Source: Acinetobacter shaoyimingii
GTDB lineage: Bacteria > Pseudomonadota > Gammaproteobacteria > Pseudomonadales > Moraxellaceae
Direction of reading: 5' to 3'
Assembly: GCF_011578045.1 (NCBI RefSeq)
Contig: NZ_CP049801.1
Span: forward strand, 3,286,001 to 3,350,000
DNA length: 64,000 nucleotides
Shown here: one piece after another, positions 50,929 to 64,000 of the stretch
How positions within the stretch are numbered: position 1 is the first letter of the stretch
Layout: every line of letters starts with the position of its first letter
Program-made: the position numbers and the translations under genes
The notes under the pieces: model-generated
Told to the model about the DNA's origin: nothing
Database searches by the model: none
What the model saw: only the letters and a program-made list of their open reading frames with translations

Positions 50929-51483
50929 TTAATGAAAAAAAGAATAACTCGCCCGCTTCAAATGTCCATGATCTGAAGAAGGCTGTTCAAACTTCCCCAA
51001 TTGACTCTCCTTAAACTTGATCAGTGTATGTATATCTGAAGTATTAACTTCAAAATCATCTCTCAATTTTTGATATTCAGGGACAACTTTATAGCGAAAA
51101 ACTTTATATCCAGCAGCTTCAAGTAAAGTATCTTGATCATTCGCAGCTTTCCATTTTTTCAATGAATTTAGCTCTCCCACTGCAACGATGGCAATCACGC
51201 GACATTCTTTATCCAAAACCACAAAATCAGCAAACATCTTTTCGTATTTGCGTCGAGTATGTGGAAATTTTGTGGTCATTAAGGCATCAAAAGACACATG
51301 CGCCAAAATATTCGCTTCAGGCATAATCTCTTTCAATCGTTTGAATGTCGTCTGTTCATGGGCATTGAAGACTGCTCGCTGTCTTAATGCACTGTCTGAT
51401 TGTGGCTTATTTATCCTTGTTCTATAAGCAACAATCAAAATGATTACGAATATGGCGATACTCGTAAAAATAATGATGTTCAT
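50929..51483 (-). CDS. DUF2726 domain membrane-anchored protein
   Basis: A 184-residue protein with one N-terminal membrane segment (about 1-19) and a DUF2726 domain (about 45-160): MPEANILAHVSFDALM, FADFVVLDKECRVIAIVAV. The fold is probably nuclease-like, since DUF2726 resembles the topoisomerase/endonuclease-associated domains. Activity is unproven. Acinetobacter genomes often carry several such genes. Confidence 0.78.
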   Translation of the reverse strand: MNIIIFTSIAIFVIILIVAYRTRINKPQSDSALRQRAVFNAHEQTTFKRLKEIMPEANILAHVSFDALMTTKFPHTRRKYEKMFADFVVLDKECRVIAIVAVGELNSLKKWKAANDQDTLLEAAGYKVFRYKVVPEYQKLRDDFEVNTSDIHTLIKFKESQLGKFEQPSSDHGHLKRASYSFFH

Positions 51484-52015
51484 TGTTTAGTCCCTTATTT
51501 TTTATAATTCGTTTATACAAGCCGTAAACCCTTACAGCTGTTATTATTCGACGTCCTTCGCTTGTCAAAATTGAGAATAGGTATATGCGATGCATTCCTA
51601 CACATAGCCAATATATGAAGTGAATTTAACTTAACCATTCACATATCTATACCCGCCTCACTCTGCAATTTATCCAATATAAGAACGCATCTCAAAGCTT
51701 AATTTTTAAATCTTCTGAAGTACTACTTAAACTTCAAGCGCTTTCATTCCAACATAAAATGATGAAAATAAAATTACTTGAAATAGACGCCAAACCTTCT
51801 TATTTATCATTTTTATACAATTTGTTGCTTTAGATCAAATAGTATCAATTATATGTTTTGAATTCATGACACTTATCCTGATGTAGTTTATATCTATATG
51901 GCTTATTAAAAACACTTTTTTCCGATAAATGAAATTGTAACAATTCTAAAATTACTTTCCTTTTACACTAATTTTTATTGAAAATTCTCAAAATAACCAG
52001 CATAGAATTGATTCG
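51484..52015. other. gene-free intergenic stretch
   Basis: About 530 bp, AT-rich, between the divergent 5' end of the DUF2726 gene and the terminator of ygiQ. I see no convincing ORF, RNA or repeat. Confidence 0.6.
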
Positions 52016-52041
52016 AAAAAAGGATGCCGAAGCATCCTTTT
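52016..52041 (-). terminator. intrinsic terminator after ygiQ
   Basis: Stem AAAAGGATGC / GCATCCTTTT with CGAA tetraloop (52018-52041), overlapping nothing and just past the ygiQ stop. Confidence 0.85.
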
Positions 52042-52046
52042 GTTCT

Positions 52047-54458
52047 TTAAGCACGAGATTTTGGCTTAGATTTACCTTTCGATTTGGGTCCAGAGAATGG
52101 TTTTTTCGCATCCCCTGTTTCACGTGGAGGCAAGCCTGTATGTTGTGTCAAAATTTGACCACGTTCAGGACGCTTTTTGGTATTAGAAGGTCGAGATTGA
52201 TTACGATTGTCTGAACTACGCGAGTCCTGATTACGTTTCTTCGAATCTCCATCAACTGTCGAATTTTTCTTACGTGCAGATTGATATTGACCTTCTGTGC
52301 CTTGTGGCTGATAGGTTGGAATCAAATGTTGTTTCGAATTACCAATCAAATCCTGACGGCCCATTTCTTTCAACGCTTCACGTAATAAAGGCCAGTTATT
52401 TGGATCATGATAACGTAAGAATGCTTTATGCAAACGACGACGTTTTTCACCTTTCACGATGTCCACATTTTCAGTATAACGTGCCACTTTCGCCAGTGGG
52501 TTTTTACCGGTGTAGTACATTGTGGTTGCTGTTGCCATTGGTGATGGATAGAAGGTCTGTACCTGATCGGCACGGAAACCATTCTTTTTCAACCAAACAG
52601 CAAGGTTCATCATGTCATAATCTGTTGTACCCGGATGTGCAGCAATGAAGTAAGGTATTAAATACTGTTCCTTACCTGCTTCCTTACTGAAACGATCAAA
52701 CATTTGCTTGAAGCGATCATAAGTCCCAATACCTGGTTTCATCATCTTCGACAATGGACCTTTTTCGGTATGCTCAGGCGCAATTTTAAGATAACCACCC
52801 ACGTGATGCTGAACCAGTTCTTTCACATATTCTGGGTTTAAAACAGCCAAGTCATAACGTAAACCTGAACCAATTAAAATCTTTTTAATGCCCGGTAAAG
52901 TACGCGCTTTACGGTATAACTGAGTCAATGGTGCATGGTCGGTATGTAAGTTTTGACATACGCCCGGATAGACACAAGATGGCTTACGGCAGTTCTTTTC
53001 AATCTCTGGATCTTTACACTGCAAACGGTACATATTTGCTGTTGGACCACCCAAGTCTGAGATAATGCCGGTAAAGCCCGGTGCAGTATCACGAATCTTT
53101 TCAACTTCACGTAAAATTGATTCTTCAGAACGGTTTTGAATAATACGACCTTCATGTTCAGTAATCGAACAGAAAGTACAACCACCAAAACAACCACGCA
53201 TAATGTTCACAGAGAACTTAATCATGTCAAAGGCTGGGAAACGTGCTTCACCATAAGCAGGATGTGGAAGACGTGCATAAGGCAGGTCAAACACGTAATC
53301 CATTTCTTCAGTGGTCAATGGAATCGGTGGTGGGTTTAACCACACATCACGTTCGCCATGCTTTTGTACCATTGCACGTGCATTACCCGGATTGGTTTCC
53401 AAATGCAAAATACGGTTGGCATGTGCGTAAAGTACAGGATCATTCGCCACTTCTTCAAATGCAGGTAAGCGAATCACGGCCAATTCACGTGGAGGTAATT
53501 TGTGTTTAATCGCTTTAGAGACTGGCTGTAACTGCACAATTTGCGTATCTGGGTCTAGATTATCCCCTTCACGTACGATTGGATTCGCAACTGGTTCTTT
53601 TTGGAAACCTTGATACTGTGCTAAAGAATTGCCTTTATCTTTTTCAATTTCACAGCCATCTAGATCTTCAGTCATCACATAAGGGTTGATGATTGGATCT
53701 ACACGACCAATTGCATCCACATCGTTCGATGCAATTTCAACAAATTTCGCTTTCGATGCACGATTATGTTTATTGACAATAAATGCAGTACCACGAACAT
53801 TGGTAATTTCGTGGATTTTCTCACCACGTGCGAGACGATGCATCACCTCTGTAATTGAACGCTCACCATTACCGTACATCAACAAGTCAGCTTTTGAGTC
53901 CATCAAGACCGAACGACGAACTTTATCTGACCAGTAGTCATAATGCGCAATACGACGTAGCGATGCTTCAATACCACCTAACAATACAGGGACATCTGGA
54001 TAAGCTTCACGCACACGTTGGCAATATACGGTTGCAGCACGATCTGGACGTTTGTTGGGCTGATTGTCTGGAGAGTAAGCATCATCCGAACGGATCTTAC
54101 GGTCAGCCGTATAACGGTTGATCATGGAATCCATGTTGCCCGCTGTGACACCCCAAGCGATATTTGGCTTGCCTAAAACGCGAAAAGCATCAACATTAGT
54201 CCAATCGGGTTGTGCAATGATTCCGACACGGAAACCTTGTGCTTCCAAAGTACGACCAATAATGCCTGAACAGAAAGATGGATGATCGATATACGCATCA
54301 CCACAGACCAAAATAAAGTCACAACTGTCCCAACCGAGTAAATCCATTTCCTCGCGTGACATCGGCAAAAATGGCGCTGGTTCAAAGCATGACGCCCAAT
54401 ATTTGTCGTAATCAAACAACGCAGTCGGCGCTGTCTGAGCAGTATAAGCTGTAGACAT
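52047..54458 (-). CDS. ygiQ: YgiQ family radical SAM protein
   Basis: Large radical S-adenosylmethionine protein of 803 residues. The iron-sulfur motif CFGGCTFCS lies near residues 420-428; the N-terminal UPF0313 domain includes [16 protein letters not shown] near 160-175. A second cysteine group ([15 protein letters not shown]) follows the core, and the last 130 residues are basic and disordered ([11 protein letters not shown] end). Function unknown. Confidence 0.92.
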   Translation of the reverse strand: MSTAYTAQTAPTALFDYDKYWASCFEPAPFLPMSREEMDLLGWDSCDFILVCGDAYIDHPSFCSGIIGRTLEAQGFRVGIIAQPDWTNVDAFRVLGKPNIAWGVTAGNMDSMINRYTADRKIRSDDAYSPDNQPNKRPDRAATVYCQRVREAYPDVPVLLGGIEASLRRIAHYDYWSDKVRRSVLMDSKADLLMYGNGERSITEVMHRLARGEKIHEITNVRGTAFIVNKHNRASKAKFVEIASNDVDAIGRVDPIINPYVMTEDLDGCEIEKDKGNSLAQYQGFQKEPVANPIVREGDNLDPDTQIVQLQPVSKAIKHKLPPRELAVIRLPAFEEVANDPVLYAHANRILHLETNPGNARAMVQKHGERDVWLNPPPIPLTTEEMDYVFDLPYARLPHPAYGEARFPAFDMIKFSVNIMRGCFGGCTFCSITEHEGRIIQNRSEESILREVEKIRDTAPGFTGIISDLGGPTANMYRLQCKDPEIEKNCRKPSCVYPGVCQNLHTDHAPLTQLYRKARTLPGIKKILIGSGLRYDLAVLNPEYVKELVQHHVGGYLKIAPEHTEKGPLSKMMKPGIGTYDRFKQMFDRFSKEAGKEQYLIPYFIAAHPGTTDYDMMNLAVWLKKNGFRADQVQTFYPSPMATATTMYYTGKNPLAKVARYTENVDIVKGEKRRRLHKAFLRYHDPNNWPLLREALKEMGRQDLIGNSKQHLIPTYQPQGTEGQYQSARKKNSTVDGDSKKRNQDSRSSDNRNQSRPSNTKKRPERGQILTQHTGLPPRETGDAKKPFSGPKSKGKSKPKSRA

Positions 54459-54792
54459 GGTTTATATTCTCGATTGGCAGTTGGCGATCGGGAGAGATCT
54501 AAGATGAAAGCCGATCATTTTACCATGAATTACATTCATCTTGCTTGATTAAAAAACAATCAAAAAGAGTTACTTAATTTTTTTGTTTTGATTTGTATCC
54601 TTTCTACAAGCACCCTTTTGATGAAAATACATGCACATATCAAGGTCTTTTATAAGATAACTACAGATCAATTCTCTTCCTAATCGCTACTTTCATCATG
54701 CAATTGACTTTAAAAACTCCGCTTATATGATTGCAGATATGTTGTAAATATAAGAAGCCATTTATGTTTAATCCAAAAACAAATGGAACTTT
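54459..54792. other. divergent promoter gap, no gene seen
   Basis: 334 bp between the 5' ends of ygiQ and the hydrolase gene. Contains one small inverted repeat TTGATT/AATCAA (54545-54563) and no ORF of note. Confidence 0.5.
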
Positions 54793-55809
54793 ATGATCAT
54801 GAAAAGAGGTTTTTTAGTCACCATATTGCTTATTGTCCAATCATTTGCTTATGGTCATCCGCCAAAAGAAAAGAGTTATAACGAACAACAAGCATGGAAA
54901 GATTTACAACAGTTTTTGCCTGAACATTATCGTATTCATGAGAACAATCAACCTCAAGAAGCCTTTTGGTCATGGAAAAATAATCAGGTACATCTGGATT
55001 ACTACCCTCGCCCAAATTCTACAGCCAAAGTCATTTTATTGCATGGTGTTGGAACCAATGGTCGGCAAATGAGTCTCATCTTAGGACAACCCTTGGCTGC
55101 AGCTGGTTATGAAACCATTGCACTTGATTTACCGGGCTATGGCTTAACCCAATATCCAAATAAAAAAGACATCCGTTACGAAGACTGGGTACAACTGGTC
55201 AGTGACTTTGTTGATGCTGAAGCGCAAAAAGATGCTCGCCCTATATTTTTATATGGACTATCCGCAGGCGGTATGCTCACGTTGCATGTGGCAATGCAAA
55301 ATCAAAATGTAAAAGGCATTATTGGTATGACTTTCTTAGATCAACGTGATCCATTGGTCAAGTCTCAGACCATGCGATTTAGCAGTCTAAAACCTGTGCT
55401 TTTACCAGGAATGAAAGTGACCTCTAAAACAGTGTTTGGCAATATTGCAATTCCCATGTCTTGGGTTTCTAAAATGAATACGCTCACCAACAACCCTGAT
55501 GCTCTAAACGTGATGTTGAAAGATAAAACATCTGCAGGGAATTCAATGAGCATTCGTTTCTTAAATAGTTATATGAACTATCAGCCAAAAATGGAAATAT
55601 CAGCATATAAACAAGCACCTGTACTCCTCACACAACCCGCTGAAGATCGTTGGACACCTCTGGATTTAAGCGAACCAGTGCTTGAACAACTGAAAGTACC
55701 GACTCAAGTCGTCATGTTGCCCAAGGGAAGTCATTATCCAACTGAAGCCGAGGCACTCGAGCAGTTAAGACAAAGCAGCATTCAGTTTATTCAGAAGAAT
55801 TTGAATTAA
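54793..55809 (+). CDS. secreted alpha/beta hydrolase
   Basis: Predicted periplasmic hydrolase of 338 residues with a signal peptide (MKRGFLVTILLIVQSFAYG). The fold shows LLHGVGTNGRQM (oxyanion loop), nucleophile elbow YGLSAGG near residues 156-162, and a C-terminal GSHYPTEAE with the likely catalytic histidine near 315. Start at 54793, since GGAAC lies about 5 bp upstream; ATG 54799 is also possible. Substrate unknown. Its end overlaps the converging MFS gene by 23 bp. Confidence 0.8.
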   Translation: MIMKRGFLVTILLIVQSFAYGHPPKEKSYNEQQAWKDLQQFLPEHYRIHENNQPQEAFWSWKNNQVHLDYYPRPNSTAKVILLHGVGTNGRQMSLILGQPLAAAGYETIALDLPGYGLTQYPNKKDIRYEDWVQLVSDFVDAEAQKDARPIFLYGLSAGGMLTLHVAMQNQNVKGIIGMTFLDQRDPLVKSQTMRFSSLKPVLLPGMKVTSKTVFGNIAIPMSWVSKMNTLTNNPDALNVMLKDKTSAGNSMSIRFLNSYMNYQPKMEISAYKQAPVLLTQPAEDRWTPLDLSEPVLEQLKVPTQVVMLPKGSHYPTEAEALEQLRQSSIQFIQKNLN

Positions 55810-57019
55810 GCTTTTCAGCTTCAATTTTTCTCTGTAATTGAACTGCAACCATAACACCCATCATTAACACACATGTGATGGTGAGGCTTAAGCCGAGCCA
55901 TCCATATTTTTCCCAAACTAAGCCATTACTACTTCCGAGTACACTTGAACCTAGGTAATAAAAAAATAAATACAGCGCAGAACCTACGGCACGATACTGC
56001 AAAGATTGAATAGAAACCCAACTGCTCGACGTTGAATGTGCTGCAAAAAAAGAAAAAGTGAAAATGAGCAATCCAAGCAAAATAAAAGGCAGTATCGGGA
56101 TCAGCATGATCCATAATCCTAAAATCATCGTCATGAGCATCGCCACCAAAACTTTTCCACGACTATATTTTTGACTCCATGCAGCCGCGCGAGGTGAACT
56201 ATAAATCCCTGATAAATAGACAATAGACAACAGTCCAATTAAAGTTTGAGAAATCTGAAATGGTTTTTCAAGTAAATGATAGCTGATGTAATTGAATACA
56301 CTGACAAAACTTCCCATTAAAATAAAACCTTCAGCAAATAAAAGTCTTAAGGTTGAATCTTGGAAATTTTTAACAAATGATGCTTTGAAACGTGAGAATC
56401 GAATGGGAAAAGCGGTGAAATGTTTTGATGCTGGTAAAGCGAGATAGAAAATAACGGCTATCGCTAAATTTAGCAGTCCAATAATAAACATTGCCATTTG
56501 CCAAGGGATAAAATCAATCAATACACCTGCAATTAATCGTCCTCCCATTCCTCCAATAGCAGTCCCAGAGATATATAAACCCATCGCCAGACCAATATCT
56601 TCACGCGCAATCTCCTCCCCAATATAAGTCATCGCTACCGATGCGACACCACTCACAGCAAAACCAATCAAAATGCGGGTGACTAAAAAGATCTCCCAGA
56701 TTGGAAGCTGTGAACTCATGAGCAGAAGTATCGATGTCGAAAATAATGAAAAGACCATCACTGACTTACGCCCAAATCGGTCTGAAATCAGACCCGCAAA
56801 TAACAATCCAACTGCGAGAGATATGGTCGAGAAAGATAAAGGAAAACTGCTATGTGTGGGTGTGATGTGAAAAAAATCTGCAAAAATTGGCATCATCGGC
56901 TGAACACAATACACAGAAGAAAATATTGAAAATCCAGCTAAGAATAGACATAGCAAAATGGCATAAAACTGTGTGGTACCAGAGCTAATGTAACTAGATG
57001 AGGGCGTAGATTCAGACAT
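55787..57019 (-). CDS. MFS transporter (YnfM/Bcr-like)
   Basis: Twelve-segment carrier of 410 residues. Motif A reads GLISDRFGRKSVM near 80-92; RILIGFAVSGVASVAMTYIGEE follows near 115-136. The pattern resembles YnfM and related putative arabinose/drug exporters. Substrate unknown. It converges with the hydrolase gene and overlaps its last 23 bp, leaving no room for a separate terminator. Confidence 0.8.
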   Translation of the reverse strand: MSESTPSSSYISSGTTQFYAILLCLFLAGFSIFSSVYCVQPMMPIFADFFHITPTHSSFPLSFSTISLAVGLLFAGLISDRFGRKSVMVFSLFSTSILLLMSSQLPIWEIFLVTRILIGFAVSGVASVAMTYIGEEIAREDIGLAMGLYISGTAIGGMGGRLIAGVLIDFIPWQMAMFIIGLLNLAIAVIFYLALPASKHFTAFPIRFSRFKASFVKNFQDSTLRLLFAEGFILMGSFVSVFNYISYHLLEKPFQISQTLIGLLSIVYLSGIYSSPRAAAWSQKYSRGKVLVAMLMTMILGLWIMLIPILPFILLGLLIFTFSFFAAHSTSSSWVSIQSLQYRAVGSALYLFFYYLGSSVLGSSNGLVWEKYGWLGLSLTITCVLMMGVMVAVQLQRKIEAEKLNSNSSE

Positions 57020-57240
57020 AGATAACTCCTTTCACGAAAGAATTATACGCCTATTGAGATGCATCGTAATATTGAATCGGCTGAAGTGTTTTTGTTATAT
57101 GAAATATCAAAGATAAGTCAGAGATAGTTATTCAGTTTTAATGCAAACAGATATGACGTAGGCTGAAAGCTTCATTCTTTATTTGCACATATACAATAAA
57201 CTTTCAGCGATAACTTTGCCCGCACATAAACCCCACGCAT

Positions 57241-57276
57241 AAAAAAATCCCCCTGTCCTTATGGTCAGGGGGATTT
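57241..57276 (-). terminator. rrn operon terminator
   Basis: Stem AAATCCCCCTG (57245-57255) / CAGGGGGATTT (57266-57276) just downstream of 5S, with a T-run on the minus strand. Confidence 0.88.
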
Positions 57277-57285
57277 CGAATAATG

Positions 57286-57400
57286 AGCTGGCGATGACTT
57301 ACTCTCACATGGCAAACGCCACACTACCATCAGCGCGAAGAGGTTTCACTTCTGAGTTCGGGAAGGGATCAGGTGGTTCACTCTTGCTATTGTCGCCAGC
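57286..57400 (-). rRNA. rrf: 5S ribosomal RNA
   Basis: About 115 nt starting GCTGGCGACAATAGC and ending CATCGCCAGCT on the minus strand, with the self-complementary ends and the conserved CCGAACTCAGAAGTGAAA core. Last gene of the rrn operon. Ends are given to within a few bases. Confidence 0.95.
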
Positions 57401-57614
57401 ACAACTGTTGTGACTTTGCTTGGGTCTTATATCGAAATCATCTCTCTTGCGAAACGATGTTTCTCATTGCCTTTGCTTGGTCAAAGAAGTTATTAACAGA
57501 AATACTTGAGTTTCTTTAATTCGTTCAGTTTAGCGGTTTATTTAACTAAATCAAGTTTGATCGTTTGATTTCGAATCAATCGAGCTTTATACAACAACTG
57601 TTTGGGTGTTGTAT

Positions 57615-60506
<2,892 letters not shown>

Positions 60507-60976
60507 ACAACCCCAAACAGTCGTTCATCCCTACAAGCAGGATAAGCAACAGATCAACCAATTTCTTAGTCAATCATACAGTTGGCGTCTGTGCACTTAA
60601 GCACTATACAGCTTCAATTAGATTCATATACCAAAACGCTTGATTCAGTTAATTTCGCTAGTTCTCATTCAATCACTTCAACTCCATAACTTGCGTTACT
60701 TCGTTTCCGCTTTTGTATGAGTTTGAACAAATTATTTCAACTCAAATATATTCTGTTAATGATTCACCACGTCTTCGTCAGATCGTGGTCAACTGTGATA
60801 AATCACAGAAGTTAACAAGACGCGCATATTACGCTAACTTCTTATTAAATTCTATAATCTACGACTTCGTTCGATTAAAGCCTGCGCAAAGCAGTACTTA
60901 TATGATCAAACACTACGCGCAGCGTAGCTGCTTGTCTTGCGTTTCGACAAAGCGTTGCTTTGTTATTTCGAAACTC
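60507..60976 (-). other. internal transcribed spacer between tRNA-Ala and 23S
   Basis: Spacer of about 470 nt in the rrn transcript. It contains a hairpin with arms GTTTCGA / TCGAAAC-like near 60935-60975 and the upstream arm of the 23S processing stem. No gene. Confidence 0.75.
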
Positions 60977-61052
60977 TGGTGGAGACTAGGAGAGTCGAAC
61001 TCCTGACCTCCTGCGTGCAAAGCAGGCGCTCTACCAACTAAGCTAAGTCCCC
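60977..61052 (-). tRNA. alaT: tRNA-Ala (TGC)
   Basis: 76-nt cloverleaf from GGGGACTTAGC to an encoded CCA end; anticodon TGC within CTTTGCA; T-loop GTTCGACTC. Position between tRNA-Ile and 23S is typical of an rrn spacer. Confidence 0.96.
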
Positions 61053-61126
61053 AGCTTATCATCTATAGATTCGATATATCTTTACGCTCTGTTCGCCTCA
61101 GTACTTTCATACTGCGTTAGTCAGAA

Positions 61127-61203
<77 letters not shown>

Positions 61204-61217
61204 TCAGATACATCTTC

Positions 61218-61256
61218 ATGAAGAACAACTTGTTGTGGATTCTTACCAATCGTCAA
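61218..61256 (-). other. 16S processing stem, 3' arm
   Basis: Complementary to 62914-62952 upstream of 16S (shared GAAGAACAACTTG and TGGATT blocks). The two arms pair around 16S to form the RNase III cleavage helix. Confidence 0.75.
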
Positions 61257-61264
61257 TCTTTCGT

Positions 61265-62801
<1,537 letters not shown>

Positions 62802-63004
62802 AATACTTCGTAGCGCCTTAAAGGGCGCCAATCTTGGCTCATCAATTTTCTGACATTAATTTCTCAAATAAACTTCGAGTAATTTCTACCATCAATCAAT
62901 GAAAATAATTTCGATCAATCAACCAGTAAAAATCCACACAAGTTGTTCTTCATAATCTCTTAATGATCTTCTTGTTACTTCGTCAGTAGCAAGCTAGGTC
63001 GGCT

Positions 63005-63032
63005 ATATTACTCTCTATCTCTAGAAAGTCAA
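63005..63032 (-). promoter_or_regulatory. rrn operon promoter
   Basis: Minus strand carries TTGACT, 16 bp, TAATAT, followed by a GC-containing discriminator (AGCCGACC) and preceded by AT-rich DNA fitting an UP element. It lies about 200 bp before 16S. The rest of the gap to 63285 is AT-rich and gene-free. Confidence 0.75.
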
Positions 63033-63285
63033 CCAGTTCAACTAAATATTTTCCTTAACAAATCATCTTTTTTAAATCTTTAAAATCTCTCGCAGAAATC
63101 CTAAATCATTCAATCAAGTTATTGATTTATCAGAAGTTTTATTTAACATCACCGCCGATGGATGTGCATTCTACAGCATTTCACATGCGTTGCAAGCATG
63201 TTTTTTAAATAATGTGTTTGAGTGATTAATTTTCAATCTCAAATGTTTATATATTATTGTTTTATATCATTATTTTTAATTTAAA

Positions 63286-63897
63286 TTATTTTTCTTTAAG
63301 ACTATCTACCTCTAAGTAAGCCAATATCATTATGCTTAATTCCTTTTTAAGTTCTTGTTCTGAAATAAGAAATTCGTTATTTGTCACGTAACGCATCATG
63401 GTAAATAAGGTGCTATTAATAATCACAAAGGCCTTGTGTTTAAGTATTTCAAAGCTCCATTCGGGATAAAAACGATTAAATACATACAATCCGACCTCTA
63501 AAAAATGTTTTTCTAAAATTTTAGCAGCCTCTGAATGATTAAATCCGTGCCAATGTTTCAATACCTCTATAAAGAATCCATTGTCATCCTGCATAACATC
63601 GAAACCAAATTGAATACTCATAGGTATCAACTCTTTTAAGCTAATTCCGTCTTGATTCATCGTGATGTTCTTAAATGCCAAGCCTAGACTTTCACTTTTT
63701 CGACGTAGAAGCTCTAGAACGATCTGGTCTTTATTTTCAAAGTATTGATAAATAGAACCCACACTCACTCCAGACTTTTCAGAGATCTTTGGTGTTGTGA
63801 CTTGTAATAGACCGTATTGAGCAATACAAATCTGAGTCGCTTCTAAAATATGTTCAACAATTTGTTTGGCACGTTGTTGTTGAGGTTGCTTTCTCAT
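63286..63897 (-). CDS. TetR/AcrR family transcriptional regulator
   Basis: A 203-residue repressor-type protein. The N-terminal helix-turn-helix (about 27-60) reads ISEKSGVSVGSIYQYFENKDQI; the C-terminal part is the helical ligand/dimer domain. Start ATG 63897 with GAGG about 10 bp upstream. A candidate operator lies 62 bp upstream. The gene it controls probably lies beyond the window edge, divergently transcribed. Confidence 0.88.
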   Translation of the reverse strand: MRKQPQQQRAKQIVEHILEATQICIAQYGLLQVTTPKISEKSGVSVGSIYQYFENKDQIVLELLRRKSESLGLAFKNITMNQDGISLKELIPMSIQFGFDVMQDDNGFFIEVLKHWHGFNHSEAAKILEKHFLEVGLYVFNRFYPEWSFEILKHKAFVIINSTLFTMMRYVTNNEFLISEQELKKELSIMILAYLEVDSLKEK

Positions 63898-63958
63898 TGT
63901 TTTATCGCCTCATTTCAATTTTATGATTTTGTTTTTTTCACAATGAAAATGCGAATTG

Positions 63959-63980
63959 AATGCGAATAAATATTCGTATT
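63959..63980. promoter_or_regulatory. candidate TetR operator
   Basis: Near-perfect palindrome AATGCGAATA-AA-TATTCGTATT at 63959-63980. A further copy of the half-site AATGCGAAT occurs in direct orientation at 63948-63956. Fits autoregulation by the adjacent TetR protein. Confidence 0.5.
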
Positions 63981-64000
63981 AGTCTGGATGAAACAATAAT

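Overview
The window is a chromosomal stretch of an Acinetobacter-type gammaproteobacterium. It is AT-rich, and the gene content and order (lptFG/pepA/holC, nrdR-ribD-ribE, glnK-amtB, comM, OprD- and TorF-type porins, NiaP-like transporter, parC, dinB) match that genus. A complete rRNA operon lies near the right edge. No species is claimed.

Layout. 1-11168: housekeeping genes for LPS export (lptG/lptF), an aminopeptidase, the DNA polymerase III chi subunit, a riboflavin operon with an orphan adenine methyltransferase inside it, the glnK-amtB ammonium module and ubiK. 11258-29107: comM, split by a 16,357-bp Tn7-like transposon (12098-28454) flanked by the 5-bp duplication GTGGC. 29160-36229: two paralogous TorF-like outer-membrane proteins, an OprD-family porin, ppa, a MAPEG protein and an acyl-CoA ligase. 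36382-57019: parC, several MFS transporters, a TRIC channel protein, a TerC/CorC fusion, a LOG-family enzyme, a GH25 lysozyme-like protein, dinB, a broken response regulator, ridA and a YgiQ radical-SAM protein. 57286-62801: a minus-strand rrn operon (16S-tRNA-Ile-tRNA-Ala-23S-5S) with its promoter. 63286-63897: a TetR regulator with a candidate operator.

The accessory element is the most interesting part. It resembles the backbone of the Tn6019/Tn6022 elements on which AbaR resistance islands are built, but carries no recognisable antibiotic-resistance gene. A minus-strand operon at the right end encodes a TnsA-like endonuclease, a DDE transposase (TniA/TnsB), an AAA+ regulator (TniB/TnsC), a TniQ/TnsD-type target selector and a very cysteine-rich protein (TniE). 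At the opposite end, transcribed inward, is a 595-residue protein that I read as a divergent TnsE-like targeting factor. The cargo between them is a SulP transporter/universal-stress-protein pair and an arsenic island (two unrelated arsenate reductases, ArsR, ACR3 efflux, ArsH, thioredoxin reductase, ArsO-like monooxygenase). Inverted repeats that look like ArsR operators precede arsC and arsR. Both ends carry repeated motifs that look like transposase-binding sites.

Insertion falls between the Walker A and Walker B motifs of ComM, so the helicase used in natural transformation should be inactive while the element is present. Smaller points of interest are a four-hairpin leader before an MFS gene, a 41-codon upstream ORF overlapping terC, a broken creB-like gene, a small ORF with an in-frame TGA, and several short repeats. 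All calls come from reading the sequence and recalled family knowledge; no database search was made.
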